Assembly (NCBI GenBank): GCA_019634595.1
Contig: JAHCBC010000004.1
Coordinates: 310,001 to 374,000 of the forward strand
DNA: 64,000 bases
Source of the DNA: Akkermansiaceae bacterium
GTDB taxonomy: Bacteria; Verrucomicrobiota; Verrucomicrobiia; Verrucomicrobiales; Akkermansiaceae
Direction: 5' to 3'
A model generated the notes under the pieces. The model made no database searches, had not been told where the DNA came from, and saw only the letters and a list, made by a program, of their open reading frames with translations. This document shows positions 33,010 to 42,553 of this stretch, one piece after another; the stretch's first letter is position 1, and every line of letters starts with the position of its first letter. The position numbers and the translations under genes were made by a program.

Positions 33010-33918
33010 CTAGCTCTCCGTCGTCGCCGGCTGGGCGGGGTGTTCGATGATATGGTAGTCCACCTGGGGATAGGGCAGTGATATTTTTTCCTCATCAAAG
33101 GCTTTTTTGGCCTGTTCGCGGATGTCGCAGGAGGCTTTGAAATGATCGTTGGTGGACACCCAGAAGCGTGCCTGCAGATCCACGGTGCTGTCTCCCAGAT
33201 TTTTCACCACCACCGTTGGGGCGGGATTTTCCAGCACCCTTCCGTCCTTTTTGACGAGGTCCAGCAACACCTGCCGCGCTTGGTCGATGCTGTCGTCATA
33301 ACCGATGCCGAAGGTGAGATCCACCCGCCGGGTGCCGGCCGTGGTGAAGTTGAGGATCGATTCGTTCACCAGTTTTCCGTTCGGGATGAAGACGGTGAGG
33401 TTGTCCGCCGTGAGCAGGATCGTGTGGAAGATCTGGATCTCCTTCACCTTGCCCTCGAAGCTCTGGGCCTTCACGGAATCCCCCACCCGGAATGGGCGTA
33501 TGATCAGCAGCACCACACCACCGGCGAAATTCTGCAACGTGCCGGAAAGGGCAAGACCCACCGCCAGACCGGCCGCACCGATGACGGCGACGAACGAAGC
33601 CGTCGGTATGCCCAGATAGTTGATCAGCGTGACCGCCAGCGCCACCTTGAACGCCGCGTCCAGCAGGCTGCCCAGGAACGGTCGGAGCGATGGATCCACC
33701 CGCTTGTTCGCCAGCAGCTTGTGCAGCCACTTGCTGAGCAGATTCGCCAGTTTCCAGCCGATCAGGCCGATCACCAGCGCGATGCCGATCTTCGGTGCGA
33801 AAGCGACGGCGGAATCCAAGGCCTTCTGGCCGTAGCGCGTCACCTGCTCCGTCCATGTCAGCGGCTCCGCAGCCACCATCTGCTCCGTCACCACTGTCTG
33901 CGCTAAAATCGTCCACAT
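33010..33918 (-). CDS. mscS: Small-conductance mechanosensitive channel (MscS family)
   Basis: 302 aa. After a short N-terminus there are three membrane segments (about residues 45-66, 88-110 and 118-140). The third is the pore helix region with AGLAVGLALSGTLQNFAGGVVLLIIRPF, the hallmark of MscS. The cytoplasmic beta domain follows with IPNGKLVNESILNFT. MscS releases osmolytes on hypo-osmotic shock in the inner membrane. Length is near that of E. coli MscS (286 aa). The gene is divergent from pyc with 137 bp between them. Confidence 0.92.
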   Translation of the reverse strand: MWTILAQTVVTEQMVAAEPLTWTEQVTRYGQKALDSAVAFAPKIGIALVIGLIGWKLANLLSKWLHKLLANKRVDPSLRPFLGSLLDAAFKVALAVTLINYLGIPTASFVAVIGAAGLAVGLALSGTLQNFAGGVVLLIIRPFRVGDSVKAQSFEGKVKEIQIFHTILLTADNLTVFIPNGKLVNESILNFTTAGTRRVDLTFGIGYDDSIDQARQVLLDLVKKDGRVLENPAPTVVVKNLGDSTVDLQARFWVSTNDHFKASCDIREQAKKAFDEEKISLPYPQVDYHIIEHPAQPATTES

Positions 33919-34055
33919 ATCGCCCTAACATGCCACAATCCCCGCAATGGCAAAAAAAACATTACGGCGCATCATCGCCGGTCCGTTGCGTTCTTTGAAT
34001 CATTGGAAATTCCCTCTTCCCCTTGGCTTTTCCGGCCCTTTAGACTCCCGCCGTC

Positions 34056-37000
34056 ATGCTGGAAACCCAATCCAATCCCGGAAAACTGATGGCCGCCAAC
34101 CGCGGCGAGATCGCCATCCGCATCTTCCGCGCCGCCAACGAACTTGGTCTCCGGACCGTCTCGATTTTCGCCGAAGAAGACCGCTTCTCCATCCACCGTT
34201 TCAAGGCCGACGAGGCCTACCAACTGGACTCCTCCAAGGGGCCGGTCGGTGCCTACCTGGATGTCGAGGGGATCGTGAAGCTGGCCAAGGCAAAAGGGGT
34301 CACGATGATCCATCCGGGCTATGGCTTCCTGTCTGAGAACGCCGCCTTCGCCCGCGCCTGCGCACGGGAGGGCATCACCTTCATCGGGCCGTCCCCGGAG
34401 CTGCTGGAAAACATGGGCGACAAGACCGCCGCCCGCCAGCTCGCGGAAAAATTCAACGTCCCCACCCTGCCCGGCACCGAAGAGCCGATCACCGACCCGG
34501 ACCAGGCGCTGACCGTGGCCCATGAAATCGGCTTTCCCCTCATCATCAAGGCTGCCTTCGGCGGCGGTGGCCGGGGCATGCGCGTGGTGGAGAAACCTTC
34601 CCAACTTCCCGGCCTGCTCGCGGAGGCACAGAATGAGGCGCTCAACGCGTTCGGAAACGCCGCCGTCTTCCTGGAGCGGTACATTTCCCGGGCAAAGCAC
34701 ATCGAGGTCCAGATCCTCGGTGACCAACATGGCAACGTCGTCCACCTCTTCGAGCGGGACTGCTCCGTGCAGCGCCGTTACCAGAAGGTGGTGGAGGTGG
34801 CCCCCGCGGTGAACCTCGACCCGAAGGTCCGCAAAGAACTCTGTGATGCCGCGGTGTCGCTTGCAAAGGGCATCGGCTACAACAATGCGGGCACCGTCGA
34901 GTTCCTCTACGACATGGACAAGAACGACTGGTTCTTCATCGAGATGAACCCGCGCATCCAGGTGGAGCACACCGTGACCGAGTGCGTCACCGGCATCGAC
35001 CTCGTCCGCTCGCAGATCCTCGTTTCCGCCGGAAACTCGCTGTTCGGGGATGAGATCGCCATCCCCCAGCAGGACCAGATGCCGTGCAATGGCTTTGCCA
35101 TCCAGTGCCGCGTCACCACGGAAGATCCGGAGAAGAACTTCGCGCCGGACTATGGCCGCATCCTGAACTACCGCTCCGCCGCTGGCTTCGGCATCCGTCT
35201 GGACGCCGCCTCCGGCGACGCGGGTTCCGTGGTCACCCCTTACTACGACTCCATGCTGGTGAAGGTCACCGCGATGGGCCGCAGTTTCCCCATCGCCTGC
35301 CAGCGCATGGACCGCGCCCTGCGCGAGTTCCGCATCCGCGGTGTGAAGACGAACATCCCGTTCCTTGAGAACGTCATCGCGGATGAGACCTTCCGCACCG
35401 GCCAGGCGCACACGAAGCTGATCGACACGAAAACGTCCCTCTTCAACTTCAAGATCAAGCGTGACCGGGCCACCCGCACGCTTGCCTACCTCTCCGACAT
35501 CACCATCAACGGGAATCCATCCGCAAAGAACTGGAGGCCGTCATCCCCTCTCCCCGCAGCGACCATCCCGGCGAAGCGCGAAAGCGGCTACCCCGTTGCG
35601 AAGCACACGAAGCATCTGCTGACGGAACTGGGACCGGAGAAATTCACCCAGTGGATCCTCGACCAGAAGCGCCTCCTCATCACGGACACGTCGATGCGGG
35701 ACGCGCACCAGTCGCTCATTGCCACGCGCATGCGCGGACTGGATATGCTGCACATCGCGGAAACGTATTCGAGCAACCTGCCGCAGCTATTCTCCCTGGA
35801 GAACTGGGGTGGAGCCACGTTCGACACCGCCATGCGCTTCCTCAGCGAGGATCCGTGGGAGCGCCTGCGCCAGCTCCGCGAGAAGATGCCGAACATCCTT
35901 TTCCAGATGCTTTTCCGCGGCTCGAACGCCGTCGGTTACTCGAACTATCCGGACAACGTGGTGGCCGGGTTCGTGAAACACGCCGCCGACAGCGGCATGG
36001 ACATCTTCCGCATCTTCGACTCTCTCAACTACCTGCCGAACATGAAGGTGGCCATGGAGGCCGTCCGCGAACACGGCAAGGTTCTCTGCGAAGCCGCCAT
36101 CTGCTACACCGGTGACATCCTGGATGAGAAGCGGGACAAGTATTCTCTGAAATACTACGTCGCCAAGGCGAAGGAGCTGGAAGCGATGGGCGCGCACATC
36201 CTCGCCATCAAGGACATGGCGGGCCTCTGCAAGCCGCAGGCGGCCTACAATCTCGTCAAGGCGCTGAAGGGCGAGATCGGCATCCCGATCCACTTCCATA
36301 CCCACGATACCTCCGGCCTCAACGCCGCCTCCGTCATCGCCGCGGCGCGTGCGGGTGTGGACATCGCGGACCTTGCCGTGGCCTCCCTTTCCGGCTCCAC
36401 CTCACAGCCGAACCTCAACTCCGTCTGCGCGGCCCTCGCTAATTCCGAACAGGATCCCGGCCTGGACATCGAGGCGATCAACGAGGTTTCCGACTACTGG
36501 GAGGAAGTCCTCGGCTTCTACAAGCCCTTCGACTCCGCGCCCCGCGCAGGCACCGCGGAGGTCTATGACCATGAGATGCCCGGCGGCCAGTACACCAACC
36601 TCCGGGAGCAGGCGAACGCGATGGGTCTCGGCCACCGCTGGCGCGAGATCGCCCGCACCTATGCGGATGTGAACCAGCTTTTCGGCGACATCGTGAAGGT
36701 GACGCCATCCTCCAAAGTGGTCGGCGACATGGCCATGTTCCTCATCACCCGCGGGATCAAGTCCGCGGATGTGCCGAAGCTGAAGCCCGGGTCCATCGAT
36801 TGGCCGGAAAGCGTGATCGACATGCTGTCGGGCGGCCTCGGCCAACCGGACGGCGGCTGGCCCGTGGACGTACAGAAGGTCGTGCTCGGCAACAAGAAAG
36901 CCACCACCAAGCGGCCCGGCGAACTCGCGGAACCAATCGACCTGGAAGCCACCCGCGCGGAACTCACCACGAAACTCGGCCGCGACGCCACCGATGACGA

Positions 37001-37523
37001 TCTCTACTCCCACCTGATGTATCCGCAGGTGTTCTCCGACTTCGTCGCGTTCCGGAAGAAATACGACGACCTCAGTGGCCTGCCGACCTCGGCGTTCTTC
37101 TACGGCCTGCAGATCGGTGAGGAAATCGAGGTCGAGATCGACCCCGGGAAAATCCTCATCATCAAGCTCATCTCCATCGGTGAGCCGGACAGCGAGGGCC
37201 GCCGCGCCTTGTTCTACGAACTCAACGGCATGCCCCGCGAATCCGTCGTCGCGGACAAGTCGCTCGTTTCCGTCTCGAAAGCCAGCCGCCCGAAGGGCGA
37301 TCCGTCATCACCGGTGCAAGCCTGTGCACCGATGCCCGGCATGGTCACGGAAGTGGCCGTCTCCGCCGGTCAGGAAGTGAAGGCGGGGGACAAGCTCATC
37401 GTCCTGGAGGCGATGAAGATGCTCACCACCGTCTCCGCCAACGCAGATGGCACCGTGAAGGAGATCCTCGTCAAGAAAGGCGATCAAGTGGACAGCGACG
37501 ACCTGCTGGCGAGGCTGGAGTGA
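34056..37523 (+). CDS. pyc: Pyruvate carboxylase
   Basis: 1155 aa single-chain enzyme. Biotin carboxylase domain about 1-455 (GEIAIRIFRAANELG; ATP-grasp AAFGGGGRGMRVV; EMNPRIQVEHTVTE). Carboxyltransferase domain about 530-800 starts with DTSMRDAHQSLIATRMRGLDM and includes HFHTHDTSG. A PYC/OADA domain and a C-terminal biotin domain follow, with VLEAMKM; the biotinyl lysine is about K1121. It converts pyruvate, bicarbonate and ATP to oxaloacetate, feeding the TCA cycle. Domain order and length are normal. A stem-loop lies immediately downstream. Confidence 0.96.
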   Translation: MLETQSNPGKLMAANRGEIAIRIFRAANELGLRTVSIFAEEDRFSIHRFKADEAYQLDSSKGPVGAYLDVEGIVKLAKAKGVTMIHPGYGFLSENAAFARACAREGITFIGPSPELLENMGDKTAARQLAEKFNVPTLPGTEEPITDPDQALTVAHEIGFPLIIKAAFGGGGRGMRVVEKPSQLPGLLAEAQNEALNAFGNAAVFLERYISRAKHIEVQILGDQHGNVVHLFERDCSVQRRYQKVVEVAPAVNLDPKVRKELCDAAVSLAKGIGYNNAGTVEFLYDMDKNDWFFIEMNPRIQVEHTVTECVTGIDLVRSQILVSAGNSLFGDEIAIPQQDQMPCNGFAIQCRVTTEDPEKNFAPDYGRILNYRSAAGFGIRLDAASGDAGSVVTPYYDSMLVKVTAMGRSFPIACQRMDRALREFRIRGVKTNIPFLENVIADETFRTGQAHTKLIDTKTSLFNFKIKRDRATRTLAYLSDITINGNPSAKNWRPSSPLPAATIPAKRESGYPVAKHTKHLLTELGPEKFTQWILDQKRLLITDTSMRDAHQSLIATRMRGLDMLHIAETYSSNLPQLFSLENWGGATFDTAMRFLSEDPWERLRQLREKMPNILFQMLFRGSNAVGYSNYPDNVVAGFVKHAADSGMDIFRIFDSLNYLPNMKVAMEAVREHGKVLCEAAICYTGDILDEKRDKYSLKYYVAKAKELEAMGAHILAIKDMAGLCKPQAAYNLVKALKGEIGIPIHFHTHDTSGLNAASVIAAARAGVDIADLAVASLSGSTSQPNLNSVCAALANSEQDPGLDIEAINEVSDYWEEVLGFYKPFDSAPRAGTAEVYDHEMPGGQYTNLREQANAMGLGHRWREIARTYADVNQLFGDIVKVTPSSKVVGDMAMFLITRGIKSADVPKLKPGSIDWPESVIDMLSGGLGQPDGGWPVDVQKVVLGNKKATTKRPGELAEPIDLEATRAELTTKLGRDATDDDLYSHLMYPQVFSDFVAFRKKYDDLSGLPTSAFFYGLQIGEEIEVEIDPGKILIIKLISIGEPDSEGRRALFYELNGMPRESVVADKSLVSVSKASRPKGDPSSPVQACAPMPGMVTEVAVSAGQEVKAGDKLIVLEAMKMLTTVSANADGTVKEILVKKGDQVDSDDLLARLE

Positions 37524-37534
37524 CGGATGGGGTT

Positions 37535-37560
37535 CCGTGGGATGGGCTGCCATCCCACGG
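37535..37560. repeat. Perfect 11-bp hairpin after pyc (REP-like)
   Basis: CCGTGGGATGG (37535-37545), loop GCTG, then CCATCCCACGG (37550-37560). The stem is perfect but is not followed by a T run, so it is not a classical rho-independent terminator. It may stabilise the pyc mRNA 3' end or be a REP-type repeat. Confidence 0.7.
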
Positions 37561-37626
37561 CCATCAACCTGCACCCACCCCGTTTTTCCTTGAAGCGCCA
37601 AGAACAGCAGGGATTCTTGTCATTCG

Positions 37627-38403
37627 ATGAAAGCCTTCTCCATTCTGCTGACGCTTGTCCTTTCGGCTGCCCCATGCCTTGCGCAGGGAACGCCGGAGGC
37701 GCTCGCCGTCTTGCAGGGTGCGTATGAAAGGGAGAGCCTGGCGGTGCTGGACCCATTGAAGAAGCGCTATGTGGACAGCCTCCACTCCCTGAAGCTGAAA
37801 TACACCCAGTCCGGAGATCTGGACGGAGCGCTCGCCGTTGATGGCGAAATCAAACGGATGGCGGACACCGGCGACGGCAAGCCCCCTTCAAACGGGGAAC
37901 CGCTCCCGGAAGATCTCGCCGCCCTCCGGAACATCTACACCGACGCCGCTGCCAAGGCCGTTGATCCGCTCATGGGCAGATACATCGCATCCCTTGAAGC
38001 GATGAAGCTGAAGTTCACCCAGCTCGGCAAACTCGATGAAGCCGTCGCGGTGGACAAGGAACTCAAGCTCCGGAGCGCACTCGCGGAAGCCGCGTCTCCC
38101 AAAAGCTCCGCGACGAAAATCGACACTGCAAAACTGGCGGAACTGAAATGGCGCATGCCGGAGAAGCTTCTCCCCGGTGGTGAGTCGAACCGCCAGTGGG
38201 TCCAGTTCGCCCCCAACGGCCGGCTCGTCTGCGGGTGGAACACCGCCAACTTCAACTGGAAGCTGTCCGGGGATGGCCACGTTCTCTTTTATCCATTCAA
38301 GAACCGGCAGAAGGCGGTGAAATTCGAGTGGGACAACGAGTCCCCCACCGCCACGATCAGCACCGAGGACAGCTCCCACAAGGTCACCCAGTTCAGGCGT
38401 TGA
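37627..38403 (+). CDS. Secreted coiled-coil protein of unknown function, paralogue 1
   Basis: 258 aa. Signal peptide at about residues 1-20 (FSILLTLVLSAAPCLAQG). Two similar helical units follow (about 25-80 and 100-160), each with the pattern Y...L..LK.KYTQ.GDL..A..VD.EIK, predicted as helical hairpins. The C-terminal about 80 residues form a separate beta-rich domain beginning LAELKWRMP, with WVQFAPNGRLVCGW...NWKL. The next gene is a close paralogue in the same order, pointing to tandem duplication. Such proteins are frequent in verrucomicrobial genomes; the function is unknown. Confidence 0.8.
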   Translation: MKAFSILLTLVLSAAPCLAQGTPEALAVLQGAYERESLAVLDPLKKRYVDSLHSLKLKYTQSGDLDGALAVDGEIKRMADTGDGKPPSNGEPLPEDLAALRNIYTDAAAKAVDPLMGRYIASLEAMKLKFTQLGKLDEAVAVDKELKLRSALAEAASPKSSATKIDTAKLAELKWRMPEKLLPGGESNRQWVQFAPNGRLVCGWNTANFNWKLSGDGHVLFYPFKNRQKAVKFEWDNESPTATISTEDSSHKVTQFRR

Positions 38404-38482
38404 CCCGGCGGGACATCGCCGCCATCTCCCCGGCACTTTTGGGATGACAGGATCTCCCGGTTGATGGAGCATCCGAAGATCC

Positions 38483-39259
38483 ATGAAGACATCCCTCATT
38501 GCGTTCGCATTGGCTGTCTGCGCCGCGCTTCCGGCCAACGCGCAAGGCCCGGCTCCCGATGAGTTGGCCACCCTGAGGGTTTCCTACGAGCGGGCTTTGG
38601 AAGAGGCCGTTTCACCGTTGCGGACCAAATACATCGACGCCCTTCATTCGCTGAAGTTGAAGTATTCCCAAACCGGCGATCTCGAAGCCGCGTTGGCGAC
38701 CGATGCCGAGATCAGATCCATTACACGCGGGAGCAACTCCGCATCAAAGCAACCGATTCCCGCTGACCTATCAGCGTTGAAGCGGGGCTATCTGGAGTCC
38801 TCAGCACGGGTGAACGGTCCGCTTTCCGGCAAATACGCGGAGGCGCTGGAGGCGCTGAAACTGAAACACACCCGGCTTGGACAACTGGATATGGCTGTCG
38901 CGGTGGATCGGGAGATCAAGAAGATCGATGAGGCGAGAAATGCTGCGGCTGCCGGCACCATCACCGCGCCCCCCATCGATGTCGGAAAACTCGCGGACAC
39001 CCGCTGGAAGCTTCCCTCCGCGTTGTTTTCCGAAAACCCCGACCAATCGAGATGGATCAGGTTCAGGCCGGATGGCGTTCTGAAATGCAGTTGGAGCCAA
39101 TCGAATTTCAACTGGAGGGTATCTGAACAAGGCCCAGTCGAACTGCGGCCCTTCATGGACAAATCCGTTATCCTGAGATTCATCTGGAACGGCAAATCCC
39201 GCTCCGCCGAATTGATCGGCAATGATGGCACCAGCCATAAGATCGAAAGGATCGACTGA
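38483..39259 (+). CDS. Secreted coiled-coil protein of unknown function, paralogue 2
   Basis: 258 aa, exactly the same length and layout as the preceding gene: signal peptide (LIAFALAVCAALPANAQG), two helical units (SLKLKYSQTGDLEAALATD and ALKLKHTRLGQLDMAVAVD), and the beta-rich C-terminal domain with WIRFRPDGVLKCSW. Between them lie 79 bp, so both may be one transcript. The C-terminal domain is the most diverged part, perhaps with different ligands. No function assigned. Confidence 0.8.
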   Translation: MKTSLIAFALAVCAALPANAQGPAPDELATLRVSYERALEEAVSPLRTKYIDALHSLKLKYSQTGDLEAALATDAEIRSITRGSNSASKQPIPADLSALKRGYLESSARVNGPLSGKYAEALEALKLKHTRLGQLDMAVAVDREIKKIDEARNAAAAGTITAPPIDVGKLADTRWKLPSALFSENPDQSRWIRFRPDGVLKCSWSQSNFNWRVSEQGPVELRPFMDKSVILRFIWNGKSRSAELIGNDGTSHKIERID

Positions 39260-39403
39260 ATCTCCCGAAGCAATGGGACACCCCACCGGGGCCCAGCTTA
39301 TCGGAAAAAACTCCGCGGGACTCCCGCGATCACGGAATGGTGGAAATCCGGAAACCATGGGAATCTGTCTCCGTTAGCCCCCCCTCCCCCTTTCCACCCC
39401 CAA

Positions 39404-40177
39404 ATGAAACGCCCCCTCGGCCTCACGGCCGCGTTTGCCCTGATGGCAGCATCCATCGGCACCGCACTCGCCCAGAACTCCCTTCTCATCACCTACGCGG
39501 AGAATCCGGGCAGTGTGAATTCCACGCTCTCCCACACGAGCGTTTTCGACTTCAACAACCTCTCCACCGGAAACCTGACCAATGTCAGTTGGGATGGTGT
39601 CGGCACCTATGACCGGCTGACCATCAAGAACGCCGATGTCTATGGCGGCGCGGGAACGGACGGTTCCCGCTACGCCGTGCAGGGTGCCGGTGGAGTGGAG
39701 ACCTCCACCCTCAGCTTCAACGACAACCACGCCTACTTCGGCATGTGGTGGTCCGCCGGTGACAACCAGAACGAGCTTTCCTTCTACAGTGGTGACACGT
39801 TGATCGCCCGCTTCAGCACTGAGACCCTGCTCTCACGCCTCGCCACTTCGAGGGAATACCACGGCAACCCCAACGAGGGTGATTTCCAAGGCGGGAACGC
39901 CGGAGAACCCTATGCCTTCGTGAACTTCTTCGGCGAAGGCGACACCACCTGGGACCGCATCGTCTTCAGCAACACCTCCGGCAGTGGATTCGAAACCGAC
40001 AACCACACCGACCGCGTGCAGAAGTGGGGTTCCTTTGCCGAGGAAGAGAACAAGCCGATGCCGGGAGTCGTGCTCGCCCGTGCGTCCGGAGACACGGTGG
40101 CCATGATCCCGGAGCCGTCTTCCCTGGCGTTGTTCGCAGGCCTCACCGGACTGCTGGCTTTCCGCCGCAGGCGCTGA
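39404..40177 (+). CDS. PEP-CTERM sorting domain protein
   Basis: 257 aa exported protein: signal peptide at about 1-24, a beta-rich body, and a C-terminal PEP-CTERM tail with the motif IPEPSSLALF, a hydrophobic helix and the basic end FRRRR. This tail is recognised by exosortase, which attaches or secretes the protein across the envelope, and is typical of bacteria making extracellular polysaccharide, including Verrucomicrobia. The body has aromatic and Asp/Asn-rich strands (e.g. NDNHAYFGMWW), resembling a jelly-roll or lectin-type fold, but no specific function is recognised. Confidence 0.88.
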   Translation: MKRPLGLTAAFALMAASIGTALAQNSLLITYAENPGSVNSTLSHTSVFDFNNLSTGNLTNVSWDGVGTYDRLTIKNADVYGGAGTDGSRYAVQGAGGVETSTLSFNDNHAYFGMWWSAGDNQNELSFYSGDTLIARFSTETLLSRLATSREYHGNPNEGDFQGGNAGEPYAFVNFFGEGDTTWDRIVFSNTSGSGFETDNHTDRVQKWGSFAEEENKPMPGVVLARASGDTVAMIPEPSSLALFAGLTGLLAFRRRR

Positions 40178-40188
40178 TCCTCCGCCGT

Positions 40189-41067
40189 TCAGGGAGCCAC
40201 CGCCACCACCTGCAGCCAGCGCCCCACCGTATCAGCCTCCTCGGGCGTGGTGAGCCTGTCATTCACGTGGGTGATGGTGAAACCCGCCTCCTGCAGGAGG
40301 GCGACGTAGTTGTGCGACAGGGAAAGCTCCCAGCCGTAGGGATACGTGCCGGGCTCACGCGCCAGGTCATGGTCCGCGGCGATGCTTTCCGTCAGCGAGA
40401 CCACACAGTTCCCCCACTCCCGGCCCATGCGTCCGAAAAGCCCCTGCAACTCCGGCCTGGTGAAATATTCCAGCACCCCGCCATTGGTGACCAACACGGT
40501 GCCGCGTCCGCCGTTCTGTTCCAGCCAGCGCAGACCGTCCGAGTGATGGAACCACATCCGTCCGCTTTCCGCATGGATGCGGCGGTTGTTCTCCACCTGC
40601 GGCAGATTGACATCCACGCCATGGAACTCCGCCAGATCCGGGAGACAGCGGCGGAAATGATCCAGGATCTTCCCATCGCCGGAACCGATCTCCACCATCC
40701 GGCGGAGGGGCGCGGGCATATCCGCCATCACCCGGCGGGTTTCATCCACGATCGAGGAATGGTAGGCCAGGAAAAGCGTTTCGTAGCGATGCGACAGCCC
40801 TTCATAGAACTCATCCGAAGCTCCCGAGGACCAATAGTCCCGCAGGAAGTCACGGATCATCGCGTGGTCCTCGTCGCCGACCGCTTTCATGAAGTGGCCG
40901 TTCCGGATGAGCCGTCCGCTGAGCGGCGGATGGTTTGAGAACGGCTTGTTCCTGATCTCGTTGGAGAGATCCGGCCTTACGGACATGAGCATCCGTCCGG
41001 CGGTTCCTTTCAAAAGACGGTGCAGAGGAAGATCGGAGATCTTCCGGTAGGCTTTCAGCAGTTTCAT
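40189..41067 (-). CDS. SAM-dependent methyltransferase
   Basis: 292 aa from ATG at 41067 (a longer frame starts at 41103). The glycine-rich AdoMet motif MVEIGSGDGKILDHF lies at about residues 126-140, followed by an acidic residue at the end of the next strand (GVDVN). The rest is a class I methyltransferase fold. The N-terminal about 100 residues are helical and may bind the substrate. The substrate is not predictable. It is convergent with the PEP-CTERM gene and divergent from the vWA gene. Confidence 0.8.
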   Translation of the reverse strand: MKLLKAYRKISDLPLHRLLKGTAGRMLMSVRPDLSNEIRNKPFSNHPPLSGRLIRNGHFMKAVGDEDHAMIRDFLRDYWSSGASDEFYEGLSHRYETLFLAYHSSIVDETRRVMADMPAPLRRMVEIGSGDGKILDHFRRCLPDLAEFHGVDVNLPQVENNRRIHAESGRMWFHHSDGLRWLEQNGGRGTVLVTNGGVLEYFTRPELQGLFGRMGREWGNCVVSLTESIAADHDLAREPGTYPYGWELSLSHNYVALLQEAGFTITHVNDRLTTPEEADTVGRWLQVVAVAP

Positions 41068-41344
41068 GAGTAAATGGGGGGAAGTTACTCGGTCAGGCGC
41101 CACTGGTGGCCCGGTGAACCCGCATGATTACCTGCGGAATTTCCCCACAACAAGTGCCAAATCCTTGAAGAATGCTTGGTTTCAAAGGCCCATTGGTAGA
41201 TGGGAAACATTGATTGTCCGGCACCAGTTCCCGCCCCATGCGCCCGCGCATGTCACAAGACTGTCGCTTATCGGGGGATGCCCTGCCCCTGTTCGGGGGC
41301 AGACTGTGTCCAGCTTTCCAGCCTTGCGGCTTGCGAACTACCTG

Positions 41345-42493
41345 ATGAAAACGGCCACCGACCCATCCACCGATCTCACCCCGGACCAAGATGGTTCCGG
41401 CATTCTCCTGAAACCTGCGAAAGGGAGCTTCCTCCGCAAGCTGGGGGCCGGATCGCTCGCCATCTCACTGCTCGTCCACGCGGTCATCGTGGCCATCGGC
41501 ATTTTCCTGGTCATCGCCGTCATTCCGCCCGAACCGGAGAAGACCGTCGATTTCAAACCAAGCGGAGGCGGTGGAGGTGCCCCAGCCTCCTCCCCCAGCC
41601 AGAAAAAGATGCAGGCGAGCATCGCAAAGCCGAATACCGCCCGCGTCGCAGCGGCAAATGTGGCCAGCGCCTTCACTCTTCCGGAGCCAACATCCTCCAG
41701 CAGCATGAGCTCGCTGGGCGCGCTCGGCGGCAGTATGGGGACCGGAGGAATGGGTGGTGCGGGCAGCGGAGGAGGCTCCGGAAATGGAACCGGCATGGGC
41801 ACCGGCGACGGAATGGGTATGGGGAACGGGATGGCCGGCGGAAAGGGTCTCATCGTTTTCGGCACCACGCTCAACGTCCGCTCCATCGGTGTGGTGCTGG
41901 ACGTCTCCGGATCCATGACCAAGCACCTTCCGAAGGTCATCCACGAACTGGACCGCGTGGCGAAAGGCAGTCCCGTCGTGCTGCATGTCGGCTGCGGGAT
42001 CAGCGGGGGCAAAACCCGCCCCAACATCGACGCGGTGGTCTCCCATATGCGCCGCGGCGGCAGCGAGGATTCCTTCAAACGCTTCTGGTACCTCTATCAG
42101 GATCCTTTCTACCGGGATGAAAAGAAGGACTCCCGAACGAAGGTGGACTTCAGCCGTCCCCTCCCCGTGCCGGAGGTTTATGAGGTCTTCGCCGATCGCC
42201 AGAACACCTACTACAACGACCCGGAGGGGCCGAAATCCACCGCCGACGCCATCCTTGCCCGCGAGTTCGACAAGGTGGACGCGATCTACTGGTTCGCCGA
42301 CTTCCAGGATCGCATCGACGAGGAACAGGCCGGGGAAATCCTGAAAACCCTGAAGCGCAGGAAGCAGAAGCTCTACATGCACGCCTCCGCCCAAGGGCAA
42401 TACATCGATGTGGCGCGGAATCTCATCTGCATCCCCTCCGGCGGCAAGGAGATCCAGCCGGACGCCGACCCGTCGAAGTCCGCGAAGAAGTGA
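41345..42493 (+). CDS. Membrane-anchored von Willebrand factor A protein with Gly-rich linker
   Basis: 382 aa from ATG 41345; the longer frame to 41066 is not supported because it crosses the divergent promoter region. One N-terminal membrane helix at about 36-60 (LAISLLVHAVIVAIGIFLVIAVI) is followed by a Pro/Ser-rich then glycine/methionine-rich linker (about 125-175), resembling TonB-like periplasmic spanners. A vWA domain follows with the MIDAS motif DVSGS near residue 190. A substrate-binding or assembly role on the outer face is likely, but no partner is identified. Confidence 0.75.
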   Translation: MKTATDPSTDLTPDQDGSGILLKPAKGSFLRKLGAGSLAISLLVHAVIVAIGIFLVIAVIPPEPEKTVDFKPSGGGGGAPASSPSQKKMQASIAKPNTARVAAANVASAFTLPEPTSSSSMSSLGALGGSMGTGGMGGAGSGGGSGNGTGMGTGDGMGMGNGMAGGKGLIVFGTTLNVRSIGVVLDVSGSMTKHLPKVIHELDRVAKGSPVVLHVGCGISGGKTRPNIDAVVSHMRRGGSEDSFKRFWYLYQDPFYRDEKKDSRTKVDFSRPLPVPEVYEVFADRQNTYYNDPEGPKSTADAILAREFDKVDAIYWFADFQDRIDEEQAGEILKTLKRRKQKLYMHASAQGQYIDVARNLICIPSGGKEIQPDADPSKSAKK

Positions 42494-42553
42494 CGCCGGG
42501 ATCTCCAATTCCGTCATCGACTTTCACCGAACCTCGCGGATCATCCTGCCAAC

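Noticed and set aside
33972..35411. A 479-aa minus-strand frame opposite pyc
   Set aside because: Composition shows it to be the antisense shadow of pyruvate carboxylase; no motif found.
37535..37560. Rho-independent terminator of pyc
   Set aside because: The stem is perfect but no T-run follows on either strand, so it was listed as a hairpin repeat rather than as a terminator.
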